DNA of 64,000 nucleotides from Dendrobium chrysotoxum. Its lineage: Eukaryota; Streptophyta; Magnoliopsida; Asparagales; Orchidaceae. This document shows, in pieces, positions 12,025 through 22,927 of this stretch (positions within the stretch are counted from its first letter, which is position 1; every line of letters begins with the position of its first letter). The position numbers were made by a program, and so were the translations under genes. The stretch lies in contig CM034314.1 in assembly GCA_019925795.1 (NCBI GenBank), positions 25,847,774-25,911,773 on the forward strand. Direction: 5' to 3'. Under the pieces are notes generated by a model, which was not told the DNA's origin, did no database searches, and saw nothing but the letters and a program-made list of their open reading frames with translations.

Positions 12025-12960
12025 TAGGGTATTTCTGATGTTCTGGTCGCAATGAAGCTGTCCGTTTCGCGATCGGACGTCGTTTGGGCGACGACGAGGC
12101 ATAATTAGTTTTTTTTTTCTTTAAAACGCGCACTATTGCATTAGAACCCTCGTCGGTCACGGCATAAATTTAGTTTGCACAAATTGACAGTCAATTTAGA
12201 GTATTGACAGCATTCCGGACGTAATGACATAGTCCGTTTCTCGATCGGAGCTCGTTTGGTCGACGCCGAGGGCTAAATTCCTTAGCATGCGCATAATTAC
12301 CTTGTAATTTATACTTTTGCCTCGCAATTCATGTCGACCTTCTCGTACGTCATTTAATTCAATCAAATTAAAAGTCATTCTTAAGTATTTGGGATGTTCC
12401 GGACGCAGTGGTGAAGTCCGTTCGTCGATCGGAGATCATTAGGTTGACGACGAGGCTAATTTTCTTAAACTGCGCACTGCCGCATTTAATTCACTCCGGT
12501 TGCGCCGCCAATATGAATGCTTTGAATTGAGTAAAAAAAATGTAGTTTTCAAAGGTTGAAAGTGTTCCGGACACGATGGCGAAGTCCGTTCGTCGATCGG
12601 AGATTGTTTGGTCGACGACGAGGCCAATTTTCTTGAACTGCGCACTGCCGCTCTTGAATCACTCCAGTCGCGCCGCCAATCTGAATGCTTCGAATTGGAT
12701 AAACAAAATGTAGTTTTTAAAGGTTGAAAGCATTCCGGACGCAATGACACAGTCCGTTCGTCGATCGGAGATCATTTGGTCGACGACGAGGCCAATTTTC
12801 CTTGAAATGCATGTTATCTTATCGCATTAGGGTTGCTTTGATTTACGTGCCGCCGCCCCGATTGATTCAAATTAATTAAATAAAATGTAGATCTTTGATG
12901 TTGACGACATTCCAGATGTAATGATGCAGTCTGTTTCTTGATCGGACAACATGACGTCTC
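12025..12960. repeat. Six-copy tandem array, about 170-bp unit, in LTR
   Basis: A unit containing TTCCGGACGCAATG, AGTCCGTTCGTCGATCGGAG and TTGGTCGACGACGAGGC recurs with its CGATCGGA core near 12069, 12241, 12426, 12593, 12758 and 12940 (spacing 165-185 bp). The array lies near the LTR start on the minus strand, where U3 enhancers sit. I do not see it in the 5.6 kb solo LTR, and it explains part of the length difference. Confidence 0.75.
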
Positions 12961-13236
12961 CGTAGAGGCTAATTTCTTTGATGCGCGCATCCTTGCTTTA
13001 CGGTGGGATTGCCTCTTGAGTTTGGAAGGTAAAGAGGGAAATTCCTTCAACTCCAAGCAGTAACTTAGCACCCATTCAATTAGGCGAGGAAATAAACATC
13101 CATCCTCAGCAACTACTTCTTCCTCATTTGGATCCTCTCTCGACCACTGCGTAGCAAAAACTAAGATGCAACCCACATTCGAGCTGAATCACCTTTATAG
13201 AATTTGCGATTTTTGGGGCGGTTATAGGGGTCAACA

Positions 13237-13363
13237 GCTCCTAATCATGCTTTGTTTTGAGTTTTAGTGCTTTCATTATAACAAGTTAGTATTAGAGCAT
13301 GGTTTAGAGTATAATTGTTATGAAATATAAGATCAAAAAGTTTGATGGTTTTGATGCTTTAGA
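13237..13363 (+). pseudogene. Decayed LTR-retroelement fragment, left part
   Basis: It contains TTAGTATTAGAGC (near 13290), close to the initiator-tRNA-Met PBS TGGTATCAGAGC. A gag-like start follows at 13320 (MKYKIKKFDGFDAL), and then the Cassandra insertion interrupts it. The same unit resumes at 14039. I cannot assign the family. Confidence 0.35.
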
Positions 13364-13586
13364 TGTAACAGTCTAAACTCTTAACTATCAGTGTATTGTC
13401 TTCTTTGGCTTAATGGCTTTACGGTTTTATCCCATTGGTGTAATTTCTCAGGAGGTAACCCATCCTAGGATCGCTTCCGCATGAGCACTCTTAATCTTGG
13501 AGTTTCATAATGAAAGTCCAACTATTACACTAAATGACATGTTGATGTTTAAGAGTTTAGTTTCTTTTTACTAAAAGGGTTTCATA
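13364..13586 (-). repeat. Cassandra 3' LTR
   Basis: 223 bp and clearly homologous to the right LTR, with scattered substitutions and small indels. It carries the 5S-like block at 13445-13506. Confidence 0.88.
13445..13506 (-). promoter_or_regulatory. 5S rRNA-like Pol III promoter region in Cassandra LTR
   Basis: On the minus strand it reads ACTCCAAGATTAAGAGTGCT, then CCTAGGATGGGTTACCTCC. Plant 5S rRNA has ACTCCGAAGTTAAGCGTGCT and CTAGGATGGGTGACCTCC at the matching places. The segment covers the internal control region in the transcription direction. Confidence 0.85.
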
Positions 13587-13797
13587 ATCTCCCTCATTTA
13601 AGTAACTAACATCCTTGTTAGTATACTTTTCCCAGAATTATCCACTAGGCAGATAAGATTTTAGAGCTGACTTCTACAAGTTCAAGTGGTGACTCATGTC
13701 ATGTAGCATTTTGTCCCATATAAGGTTCAAGAGATGGACCCCATGAAGTAGCACTATTCTGTATGGAACATAGTTCCCATCTTCCGGTTGGTGTATT

Positions 13798-13809
13798 GCT
13801 CTGATACCA
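13798..13809 (-). other. Cassandra primer-binding site (tRNA-iMet)
   Basis: The minus strand reads TGGTATCAGAGC, an exact match to the common plant PBS complementary to initiator tRNA-Met, three bases from the 5' LTR. Confidence 0.9.
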
Positions 13810-13812
13810 TTT

Positions 13813-14033
13813 TGTAATAGTCCAAACTTTTAGCTATTGAGGTATTGTTTGCTTTGGCCTAATGGCCTCTCTGTTTTGTCCCATGGTATAACTTCTCAGG
13901 AGATCACCTATCCCAGGATTATTCTCTCATAAGTATGCTTAACATTGAAGTTTCTTAATAAAATTTCAACTATTACACCAAAAGACACTTCGATGTTTAA
14001 GAGTTTAGCTTCTTTTTACTTAAGGGTTTCACA
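13813..14033 (-). repeat. Cassandra 5' LTR
   Basis: 221 bp with a second, more diverged 5S-like block at about 13893-13952 (GATAGGTGATCTCCTGAGAA on the minus strand). It is followed on the plus strand by the TTAGA duplication. Confidence 0.88.
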
Positions 14034-14038
14034 TTAGA

Positions 14039-14774
14039 GAACCATTATTTTTTCATCTATCCAACTATGTTTTATAGAATTCTTCAAGGAAACAACCAAA
14101 AAGTATTTGTGGTTCATGTTAGAGCATCAAATTTAAGGGAGTCCAAAATTGTTGGATGCTTGGCTACATGAAATGTTATGGAACAAAATTTTGCATGATG
14201 TGATGTAAAGACTTCATGTGATTAGATGAAAGATGTTTGTGTTACACTCAGTCCGAGTGTCAAGTTGTACTATTGCAACATTCTAGACGAGGAAACATTA
14301 ACTTCAGAGTTATGAAGATTTTGTGGCAATAGCACTTCTAGCAATTATGGATCCATCTTTGTGTATAATAGATATGCTTTGGAGATCTCTTGTGGGTGTT
14401 TGACTCGAGCATAATCTAGGCTTGATGATATTGTACATGCTAAGCTTACCCTTCAAGGTTTAGGAGTATAGAGTACTTGACTTGGAGAGGATGAATAAGA
14501 GAGGGGATCTAAGTTATTGCCATAATTTTGAGTCAAAAGGAAGACTTGTTAAATAATTGAATATATCTGATTTATTCCTTTTAGAATTGGTTGGTTGAGA
14601 TTTTAGATTGTGAAGTGAAAATTATGAAATGTTATGAGGTTCAGCGGCCCCTTTCTCTCAATTTGAATACTCATCTTGATAATCATGATAGTTAGTAGGA
14701 TCGATGCTTGTACCTAATTTTATGTGTGATCTAAATTTCTCCTCGATTTGTCTGTTGTCGCCTTGTGATCATAT
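14039..14774 (+). pseudogene. Decayed retroelement fragment, right part
   Basis: Continues the unit interrupted by Cassandra. Short plus-strand peptide patches look coding-derived, but stops break every frame and no domain can be named. It ends where the gypsy solo LTR was inserted at GATAC. Confidence 0.3.
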
Positions 14775-17700
14775 GATACTGTGGGCTCCGAAAATTCGGC
14801 CCCGACCTCTCCCGTTTTGCTTTCTTCGGGGGAGTTTTAATGAAACTAAGTTTCGGGGTAAATTTTGGGAAGGCAGATGAGTATTGTAGATGAGACACTA
14901 CCCAAAAATTTTGCCCTCATTTTGCGAGGACTTTATGATTTGAGTTCTGCTTTCTTATAGGTGAAAGCCCCTATAGTTAATTACCCTTCCTGATAACGAG
15001 AGAGAACTTTCGATTAAGGCTAGTCGTCGATCAGATACGTATTGATACGTATTATCTAGCATATAGTAGCAGTATGGGCTTAGGGTGTTGGAAAAATTTG
15101 AAAGATTTGATATTTAAAATTTGAAAATTTCACCATCTTGTACTTAAAGCGGATGGTGGGGGAATGGATGATGGACCCGATCAAGATCCCATAGTTATGT
15201 CGTCCCGGGCCATCGTGGTCCTTGGTCTACTTAGTCAGAGGTGGTAGTCGACCCAACCTGGCAGAAGGATCCTTTTCGGCAGCTATGGGTTGCTTCGTCC
15301 AAGGATACCTTGTAGACCTAGGGTGGATGTTTATCTAAGGGGACAAATTTGAATCCACCTTAGCTAATAGAGGGCTTTGTGCCCTATCGATCATATCCAA
15401 TTGATTCATATCTCAAGGATTTGATGCCACTAAGGGATGCATTGGCTCTGGCCATAACCGCTAACTCGTGGTGCTATTTGGCGGTAAAACCACTCGGTTT
15501 AGAGGGCCCCGGGTCATAACCGTTTATCCTGCAGTGCCATTTGGCGGCGAAACTACCGGTTAGAGGACATGTACCATGCCCTTACTGGTAGGAGATTATT
15601 TGAGAATAGATCCTAGTGATATTTTCGACTAGGCATAGCTCCATGTGAGCTGAAGTAAATTTCAATTTGTCCGCCTCGACAAACTGTTGCGGAGGATGGA
15701 CGAATTTTGCTTTAAGTGGTTGATGGTTGGATTTCAGTTTTAAATATTTGGATTTGGGATGATTCTTCTGGAGTTTTGGATTTTAATGGGTATTTGGATG
15801 GCATTTGAAAGTATTTGTGAACCCCTCCGATTGAGATCTACATTTAACACGGCCATCATCGGGGTGGATGGGGTCATTTCCATTTATGGATTAAACCTTG
15901 TCGACTCTATTGAGCTGTCGATAGAGGATTGGGTTTCATAGGCTTTATGCCTTTGTAAGCGAATTCTCTTGATTATATGCCTTGAAGGCATAATATGAAC
16001 ATATAAAACAAATATCTCAGTCGACCCCGCGGCTGCATATTCGTTTAATAATTCGAGCCGTGGCGACTCCTATCTACCTAAATAGAAGGATCAGGCTCGA
16101 ACTTGAATTCACTTGTTGACTCACGCAGCATCCCTAGACGTCACGTGTGTACTAATAACACGCTCACCGGGGCCCATCGGGTGTTATGATTACACTTGTC
16201 CCTTTTGTGTACCTATGTGTATACAAATTAAAGTGCACGTGCGGGGGATCGCTATTTGAATACAGCATTCTACTTGGATGTTCGTACACGCCTTATGTTC
16301 GCTTGTAAGGATGTTGCGGATCCGGTGGCATGTTGTAGCAACTTCTAGATTGAGTTGTTCACTACTTTATACAGGTAGACTATCGTGCACTACTTTCTTT
16401 CTGCACGTGGTTTATTGTAGCGCACATCCGCCACGACTGCATGTAGGTAGGTAGATGTGTTCCTTCACAGACTGAAATTGACTACATGATACTGCATTTC
16501 TTGAAGTTTTTCTGCATCTACCCATAGGTGGCATGTTTTATATACCTCTGTATTTGTAGAGAGATTGTATGTATTGCAGATCTTCTAATGCCACTCGTAG
16601 GCATTTGCATTTGATGTGATCGTGTTGTACTTTGCTCTTTGGACGGTAAATTGGATGCATAGGGATCTTCTATAGTGTTTCGTAGGAGCTCCTATGCTTG
16701 CATTACTTTGTTGCATTTGCTGCTTATCACTCGTCCTCACTTGCAAAGGTCCAATATACTCAGTACAGTTCCTCCTAGCTCCCGTTGTGAAGGGTGTTAT
16801 AGTATTCACTGCTTGTTATCGGTTGTCATTTGCAGGAAAACTACTATGCATACGACGATTTTTTTTTTGTTACCAGTAAACATTTGTATTCATTTCTTGT
16901 TGTTGCTCATCACCAGCGAATATCGCAAGTAGATTAGTGAACCTTTTTACAAGCCTATTGGCGCTGACTGCGAACAAGTCATGTCCATTATACTCTTACA
17001 AAGCATATTATGTTGGCAAATTACTGCATTCTTTGTATGTCACTGGTCACATCCAATAACAGCTTTCCTTGTAATGCTTTCAACCATTAAGCTATGTATT
17101 CATCTTGCTTGTTGCTGATAAGTGAGATGTAGAGAACTCATTCATCATCAGTCATTGCTTGTAATTATTCATCATCCACAGGTGACTGTTGTTTGTTTGC
17201 ATTTAATCTCCTTCATGGTTGCATCCTCTCAGAGTTGAATTGTTGTTGATGACAGGGAACTAAAGCCTTCATTTGTCGGATCGTGAATCTTTCATTTGTC
17301 AACTAATCGATATTGGTTGGAAGAATGTTATAACATTCGAGGACCTTTATGACAACTAATAAAGAAACTTTGAATATGTCGTGTGCTCGTAAGCAAGTCA
17401 CTTTATTCATTATTTGTCTACTTCATACACTCGTAAATGCCCACATTCATTGCGAGTTCTTAATCTGTGCTTGCAAACTCTATTCTCTCATTGTCATTCA
17501 TTTGAACGCATCTATACGAACTCCTTGCATATGCTTGTAGGTGGATCACATTTGTTAGGTATTCTCTTCCATATGTGTAGGCGGCACACATATCTTCCAC
17601 AAGCTAACTAACATTAGTAGTATGCTTGGTATCCTCTCCATAATCTTCTTAGATTTGTTTGTAGTTATGCTGCATCCACTACGTGTTGTGTATTCTTACT

Positions 17701-17939
17701 TACAGAATAAACTGCACCTGCCCTTGTGTAGAATTGATGCTTACACTTTTAATTGGCAATGATAGTCTTTCAATATTTGTTGGAAGTTTTGTCGCTTGCA
17801 AACTGTATTGGTTTAAGATTTGTTCAACAAATCTTGATCATCAATTTGTTATATTCACTGCATATTAATCTCCTTTGTTGATGTATTTTCTCGAAGTTAA
17901 CTCATTACTGAAGGTAGAGATATCATTGCATTCCCTTGC

Positions 17940-18500
17940 AGTATGTTCAAGTCCAAGTTTGCAAGTCTTTGTCATCTTGATTCAAGTTGTTTTCACTTGA
18001 TATTCAAATCAAGTTCAAGTTCGAACTTATTTTACTTAGGTTAAAGTCCTGATTAGTCATTTGATTTGTGTTCAAATACAAGTCCTTGTAGTCCATTCAT
18101 TTGAGTTCAAGAAATGATTCCCTGCTGTCCAAACCAAGCTCTACTCGGAATCCAACTTGTTTTCATTTGTTTCAAGTCCAAGTCTCCTTTGGTCCAAATC
18201 AAGTCTTTGCTTGAGTTCAAGTGTTCAAGTATGTCGGCTTAATGTTCAAATCAAGTTCAAATTCATTTTATTTTTGTTCAATCAAGTTCAAATTAAAGTC
18301 TTCTGCATTCGTTCGAGTCCCCTGTAGTCAAATTGCAAGTTCTTTTGTTTGTGCTAAAATTGTTCGAGTCATGATTCACTGCACTTAGTTCATTTGAGTT
18401 TGAGTTCTCTTGCATATGATTCAAGTTTAGTTCATTTCATTTGGTCAAATTTGATTTAAGTTTCTTGTTCATATTATGTTCATTTGAGTCCAAATTAGGT
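17940..18500. repeat. TTCAAGT-rich tract in solo LTR
   Basis: Equivalent of the 8290-9040 tract, with the same cryptic CAAGTTC/GAGTTCA composition but a different copy arrangement. Confidence 0.55.
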
Positions 18501-18589
18501 CCAAGTGCAGTCTTATGTTCACCTGAAATTTCGGCAGCCTCCCGGCGTCTCCCCTGTTTAGTGGAAAACTACAGGAAACTGGGCTTTCC

Positions 18590-18930
18590 CACCACGCACA
18601 ATAGAGGCGTGTATGGTAGGTATCCTTAGATACCATGACCGTGTCTTCATACCCATCACGCACAATAAAGACGTGTATGGGGTCTTTGACGGTACCTGTT
18701 TAAAAGACAGTTGGCTTTCCCCCCGCTCGAGGGTACTTATAAGTAACTCCGTCTCGCCGTAGGCGCCGCGCCGGGGTTCCATCCCACCACGCCAATAAAG
18801 GAGTGTATAGGCAGTTTTTCGGTGCGCCGCGAACACCGAAGTGAGGCTTTAGGTGATTACCCGCCTCGTCGTAGGTGCCGCACCGGGGTCCCATTCCACC
18901 ACGCATAATAAAGGCATGTATGGGCGGTTT
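18590..18930. repeat. Four diverged hairpin repeats in solo LTR
   Basis: Units of the form CCCACCACGC-(ACAATAGAG)-GCGTGTATGG recur near 18590, 18650, 18783 and 18897. The loop sequence differs from the copies at 9131-9595 but the CACGC...GCGTG pairing is mostly kept. Confidence 0.65.
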
Positions 18931-19039
18931 TTCAGTGCGCCACGAACTTCGAGAGCCAGAATCTGAGTTTTAAGTTTAGAGGGTTATACCTTGGCTAGGA
19001 GAGACGGACGTCGGTGGGAAGAAACAACTCTTTCTCTTG

Positions 19040-19410
19040 TATTAATTATAATTAATTTTTTGTTTAATTATAACTAATTATAATTAATAGTAATTAGTTA
19101 TAATTAAAAAATGATTAATTATAATTAATAATAATTAATCATAACTAATTATTATTTATAATAATAAATTATAATTAAAACAATTAATTACAATTAACCT
19201 TACTTAATTACAGTTAATTATTATAAAATAATTAACTATAATAAAAAAGGATTAATTATAATTAATTTTATTTAATTAGAACTAATTATTATTAATATTA
19301 GTTAAGTATGAATAAAAATAATTAATTATAGTTAATCTTAATTAATCATAACTAATTATTATTAATAATAATTAAATATAATTAATTAAAATAATTAATT
19401 ATAATTAATT
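19040..19410. repeat. ATTAATTATAATTA array in solo LTR
   Basis: About 370 bp of nearly pure A/T built from variants of ATTAATTATAATTAATAATA. No coding potential. Confidence 0.7.
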
Positions 19411-19966
19411 AGAGGTAAGATTTAGGGTTTATGTAGGTTTTGAATAGGATTTTGCCGATTTGAAAAGGATTTAGACTGAATCTTATTAAAACAGGATTTA
19501 GGGATCTTTAGCTCAGCGGATTCACTGGATTTGGCCGAAGAAGCACGCGAATGGGAGTAAATTACCTTCACAACCAGCAAACTCCCTTCGTTGCTTCCGA
19601 TCAAATGTTGTAGCTTCCGATTCCACAGGAAAGGAAAGTCGTCGACAGAGAGGATCGCAGCTAGGTCGACATAGGTAGAGGTCGGCGTCAGTCTGGAATT
19701 GGATGAAAGGGTATTCGGTTGGCCTACTTGCGTTTGGAGTCGGTCGAAGGAGCTAGGGCAGAGGTCAGAGCGATCGGCCAGGAGGCGAAGTTAATGCGGC
19801 TGATTCGAATGGGTTCGAAATAGGTAGGGGCGACGGGGGCCGGCTTATGGGAAGGAAGGGTCGGATGATTGCTACGGCTTGGAGGAAGGCGTCGAATGGA
19901 AGAGCTATGGAGGAGGAGACTTGCGGCTAGATCTGGAGGTTAGAGGAAGAAGGTGACGGGGTAAGG

Positions 19967-19968
<2 letters not shown>

Positions 19969-20008
<40 letters not shown>
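19969..20008. repeat. (CT)20 microsatellite
   Basis: About 40 bp of uninterrupted CT on the plus strand, GA on the transcribed strand of the solo LTR, in its U3 side. Confidence 0.9.
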
Positions 20009-20011
<3 letters not shown>

Positions 20012-20382
20012 GACTGGAAGTGCGGTTCACGAACAAGAAAGGGGCGGAGAGGTGGAGTTGGCGTCGGAGCAGGTGGGTCGACTGGGGTTTTGCTGAAGAG
20101 GGATGAAGGAAATGTCGAGGAAGATTCGAGAGTTTGGCGGAGCTTGGAAGAGGAAAACCAAGAGCTTCGAGCTCTCATTTTAAAGACGCGAACAGGGCAG
20201 ATCTCCACACACAAGTGACAAGATGGTTCGGCGCCGAACTGTAGAGCCGCAACATCATTACTGTAGCAGGCGGCGTATGTGACACTGTAGCAGGCGATGT
20301 GATTTGCGCAGGATATCGGCAGGATTCGGGCAGAGGTTTTTTTTTTGTTTCCTTTGAACATTACACCAAGGTCAACAGATAC

Positions 20383-21716
20383 ATCCTTTCTCGGTTTGCA
20401 TGTGGAGGGAGACGCATCTATATCTTTGTGATCTCTCTTCTAGGTTTTGCAAACCAAGGTTTGGAGATTAGGGTTGGGGGTGAACTTAAGGTGGGTCAAA
20501 CTTGGATCGCATATGCCAATGGTCAAACCCGCTTTCAACCTAAAAGCTTAAGTCTCTATGGGAGAGACAACCCTTGTTATTTCTATACCAACATATTTTT
20601 TACTTATTTGATGTGGGCTAAACCTAATGCTTCACGTGCTTGAACAAGCACATTGACCTTCACTTGTTCTTAAATAAAAGCATCATCAAGTATGATATAT
20701 GAAAAGCCCAATCAACCACGAAGATCCTTCGTGAGAGTCAGCCATTGTTAAACCTTACTTAACCATAGTAGGACCAAAACCCATGGGAGCTACAATTTGC
20801 ATAAATCATCCGAGCCATCGATTCTTTGTTAGGAGGTAAACTAAAGGTTGACCAAAGTTGGTCAAATATACTAATGATCAAACTCATTTTTAACCCCAAA
20901 AATTTATGCCTTTAAGTTACGGCCAATCAATTAGTATTTCTGCATTATTATATTTTTCACCTATCTTTTGTAAGACTAAATCCAAAGATAAATTAGTTTT
21001 GTGTGCATGACCTATCTTCAAGTTAGGTTTATTTGTAGTTGATGAAGAGAAGAATATATCCCTACTTGGATTCTCTCTTTGTATGGTGGTTGTAGAATTT
21101 TGGCATTGACGAGCGGCATCAACTATAGTTTTGGTTGATTTCATCTTGGTGAGAAATAATCATCTTATAGATTAAAGGTTTTTAGGGTTTTCTTTCTTGA
21201 GCAAGGATGTACCTAGGATCTAAGAAGGATTGATAGTTGTTACTTCATTATGCACGTCATGTTTGTGGCTTACATAATCAAATCCTTTTTCGCATCTTAT
21301 AAGTATATACTTGTTTGTAGATGAACTTGTATTGCTTTATCCTCATCTCGTGTTTTTTTGTAGTTTCATCATGCTTTGCTCTTCGTGACATCTCTGCATT
21401 CAGTTTTGGCTATCACACATTTGTATATTTGAATCTTCTAATTTTTGCAATTGTTGATTGAAGGGACAAAAGAGTCATACAGAATGTTTTGAATGGATTT
21501 TCCATTTTGTTTTCAACAGAAGTATATTGAACCTTTGAAAATTATCCGCGGTGCTGGTCATGACAGTTTAATAGAGAAACAAATCCACAGCATGTATGAT
21601 TAATGTCAGCCATTTTGGTCAAGGCCGGTTTATGAGCTCTAGGCTGTGTTTTGATGCACAAAATTTGGATGAAAGAAAAAAAATCCTTGAAAAAGGTCCA
21701 GTCGATGAGCATCATC
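20383..21716. other. Intergenic remnant with a diverged direct repeat
   Basis: No gene recognised. Two diverged direct copies are visible: about 20460-20640 (GTGAACTTAAGGTGGGTCAA) and about 20830-20990 (GTAAACTAAAGGTTGACCAA). They look like old LTRs or a duplicated non-coding element. An exon-like patch after CAACAG at 21518-21605 could not be identified. Confidence 0.3.
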
Positions 21717-22100
21717 TATAACAATAACAACAACAAGACTTTATCCTACTATGTGAGGTCGGCTACATGAATCCTTTTCCTCCATTGTATCTTGTTAAGG
21801 GTCAAATTCTCATCTAAATATAATAAAGAAATGTCATTTCTAATATTTTCTAACCAAGTCTTTTTAGGTTTAACTCTACCTTTTTTAATATAAGTCAAAT
21901 CTAATACATCTACTTTTCTAACCGGCCATTGGAAGGCCGCCGTCTTATGTGACCAAACCATCTAAGGTGACTCTCTCTAATCTTATCTTCCACTGGAGCT
22001 ACTCCAACCTTTTCACGTATATGCTCATTTCGTATCCCGTCTTTAAGAGTAAAGCCACTCATCCATCTGAGCATCCTCATCTCTGCACACTTAACTTAAA
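21717..22100 (-). mobile_element. 5'-truncated RTE-type LINE, 3' end only
   Basis: The stretch is closely similar to the 3' end of the larger LINE at 26246-26620, beginning with the same CAACAATAACAACAACAAG tail (minus-strand 3' end). The minus-strand peptide contains AFQWPVRKVDVLDLTYIKKG, the C-terminal tail seen in the longer copy. 5' truncation is usual for LINEs. Confidence 0.75.
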
Positions 22101-22546
22101 AAATTATTTGAAAATTTATTTTATTTCCTTCATTTCCGTAAATCCAAGCAAAGGTTTAAGGTCCTTTTTTATATTTATCTCAGGGTATAATGGATTTTTT
22201 TTAAGTCACTTGACAACCTTTTTCTATTTTACATCACAGCATTTTGTCTTGCAAAGAATAATTATAATTACTTTTATCATTTTCTTATAAAATAGATGAG
22301 CCCATATTGTAATTCGATGGAAATATCTTGCTATTTAAAAAATTATCATGTATCCTACGATAAATTGAGCTGAGGATTGTTACGTGTTTCTGCAATTACA
22401 GTTTATATATTGTCCTACTTTCGACACGTTTGATTTTGTTGCTTTTGTTGGATAACGGCCCTTTATTCCCCCGATGTGAGATAGCTGTAAATTCTGCCGC
22501 AATTTCATTTTTAAATAAGAGAAAACCTATTTCTGTGAATTTGTAG

Positions 22547-22706
22547 GGATGGGCTGCACTTCACGGCTCTAGGGAATAAGATATTATTTGAGGAGGTGGT
22601 GAAGAAGCTTGAAGAAAGAGGTATAAGTGTGGATACCCTGCCTGTTGATCTACCTCTCATTAGTGAAATTGACCCAAAGGATCCTCTGAAAGCTTTTGAG
22701 AAATGA
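22547..22706 (+). pseudogene. Last exon of a GDSL esterase/lipase (SGNH), isolated
   Basis: After a good splice acceptor (TTTGTAG, AG at 22545-22546) a 160-bp exon reads DGLHFTALGNKILFEEVVKK and ends DPLKAFEK then TGA at 22704. DGLH is block V of SGNH hydrolases with the catalytic Asp and His. The PVDLP and DP-DPLKAFE tail is typical of the plant isoamyl-acetate-esterase-like GDSL group. These enzymes cleave acyl esters. I find no block I GDS exon or other exons upstream, where the solo LTR and a LINE now lie. It is probably a captured or orphaned exon, although the exon itself is undamaged. Confidence 0.7.
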
Positions 22707-22844
22707 TCTGATATATAAGCTCATCAAAGGAATGGGGTAAAGTATTCCTTCTCACTTGACATGAGTAACAGTAATATTTTTGTGATATAATAATAGAAAT
22801 ATATGTGAGCACATATTTGTATAAAATGATACCCAAAGTGATAA

Positions 22845-22848
<4 letters not shown>

Positions 22849-22924
<76 letters not shown>
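22849..22924. repeat. (AT)38 microsatellite
   Basis: About 76 bp of uninterrupted TA dinucleotides; it can form a cruciform and is prone to length error. Confidence 0.92.

Positions 22925-22927
<3 letters not shown>

Larger units (their letters stand above)
1..13236 (-). mobile_element. Ty3/gypsy LTR retrotransposon, 5' part (window-truncated)
   Basis: Reading the minus strand from 13236 leftward gives a long 5' LTR, a tRNA primer-binding site, a short leader and an open gag-protease frame that runs off the window edge. Reverse transcriptase, RNase H, integrase and the 3' LTR must lie to the left of the window if present. The long gag, the protease, the conserved LGRPWL block after the protease and the multi-kilobase LTR resemble Tat/Ogre-type non-chromodomain Ty3 elements. 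That lineage call is inference, because no RT is visible. The uninterrupted frame suggests a recently active copy. The target duplication cannot be tested because the partner end is outside the window. Confidence 0.88.
5865..13236 (-). repeat. 5' LTR of the gypsy element, about 7.4 kb
   Basis: On the minus strand the LTR begins TGTTGACCCC at 13236 and ends GGAGCCCACA at 5865, giving TG...CA ends. The 3' portion (5865 to about 9700) is colinear with the solo LTR at 14780-20377, and both start TGTTGACC, which supports the boundaries. It contains no coding sequence. Distinct blocks are a TTCAAGT/GAGTTCA-rich tract, five hairpin-bearing repeats, an AT-rich tandem array, long T-tracts and six copies of a roughly 170-bp repeat. 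A GACGTCACGTG motif at 7260-7270 is kept in the solo LTR. The right end is less certain than the left because no TSD is available. Confidence 0.75.
13364..14033 (-). mobile_element. Cassandra-type TRIM retrotransposon
   Basis: The 670-bp element has two direct LTRs, 13364-13586 and 13813-14033, with TG...CA ends and a perfect TTAGA duplication at 13359-13363 and 14034-14038. The PBS TGGTATCAGAGC (initiator tRNA-Met) reads on the minus strand at 13809-13798, next to the right LTR, so the element runs leftward. A purine tract (ATGAGGGAGAT on the minus strand) abuts the left LTR. Both LTRs contain a stretch matching the 3' two thirds of plant 5S rRNA, which defines the Cassandra family. There is no coding capacity, so mobility depends on enzymes supplied in trans. 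Confidence 0.9.
14780..20377 (-). mobile_element. Solo LTR of the large gypsy family, 5.6 kb
   Basis: On the minus strand it starts TGTTGACCTTGG at 20377 and ends GGAGCCCACA at 14780. It is flanked by a perfect 5-bp duplication GATAC at 14775-14779 and 20378-20382, so it is a complete LTR left by LTR-LTR recombination. It is colinear with the 5' LTR at 5865 onward over the terminal 3.5-4 kb (TGTGGGCTCCGAAAATTCGG, the TAACCGTTTATCC blocks, GACGTCACGTG and hairpin repeats). The AT array and U3 side differ. Many substitutions separate the two LTRs, so this is another, older insertion of the family. Confidence 0.9.

Noticed and set aside
13445..13506. Genuine 5S rRNA gene
   Set aside because: Only part of the 5S sequence, diverged, and bounded by Cassandra LTRs with TSD and PBS.
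21518..21605. Exon of the GDSL gene (KYIEPLKIIRGAGHDSLIEK)
   Set aside because: Has an acceptor-like CAACAG but does not match any SGNH block I know; not called as a gene.
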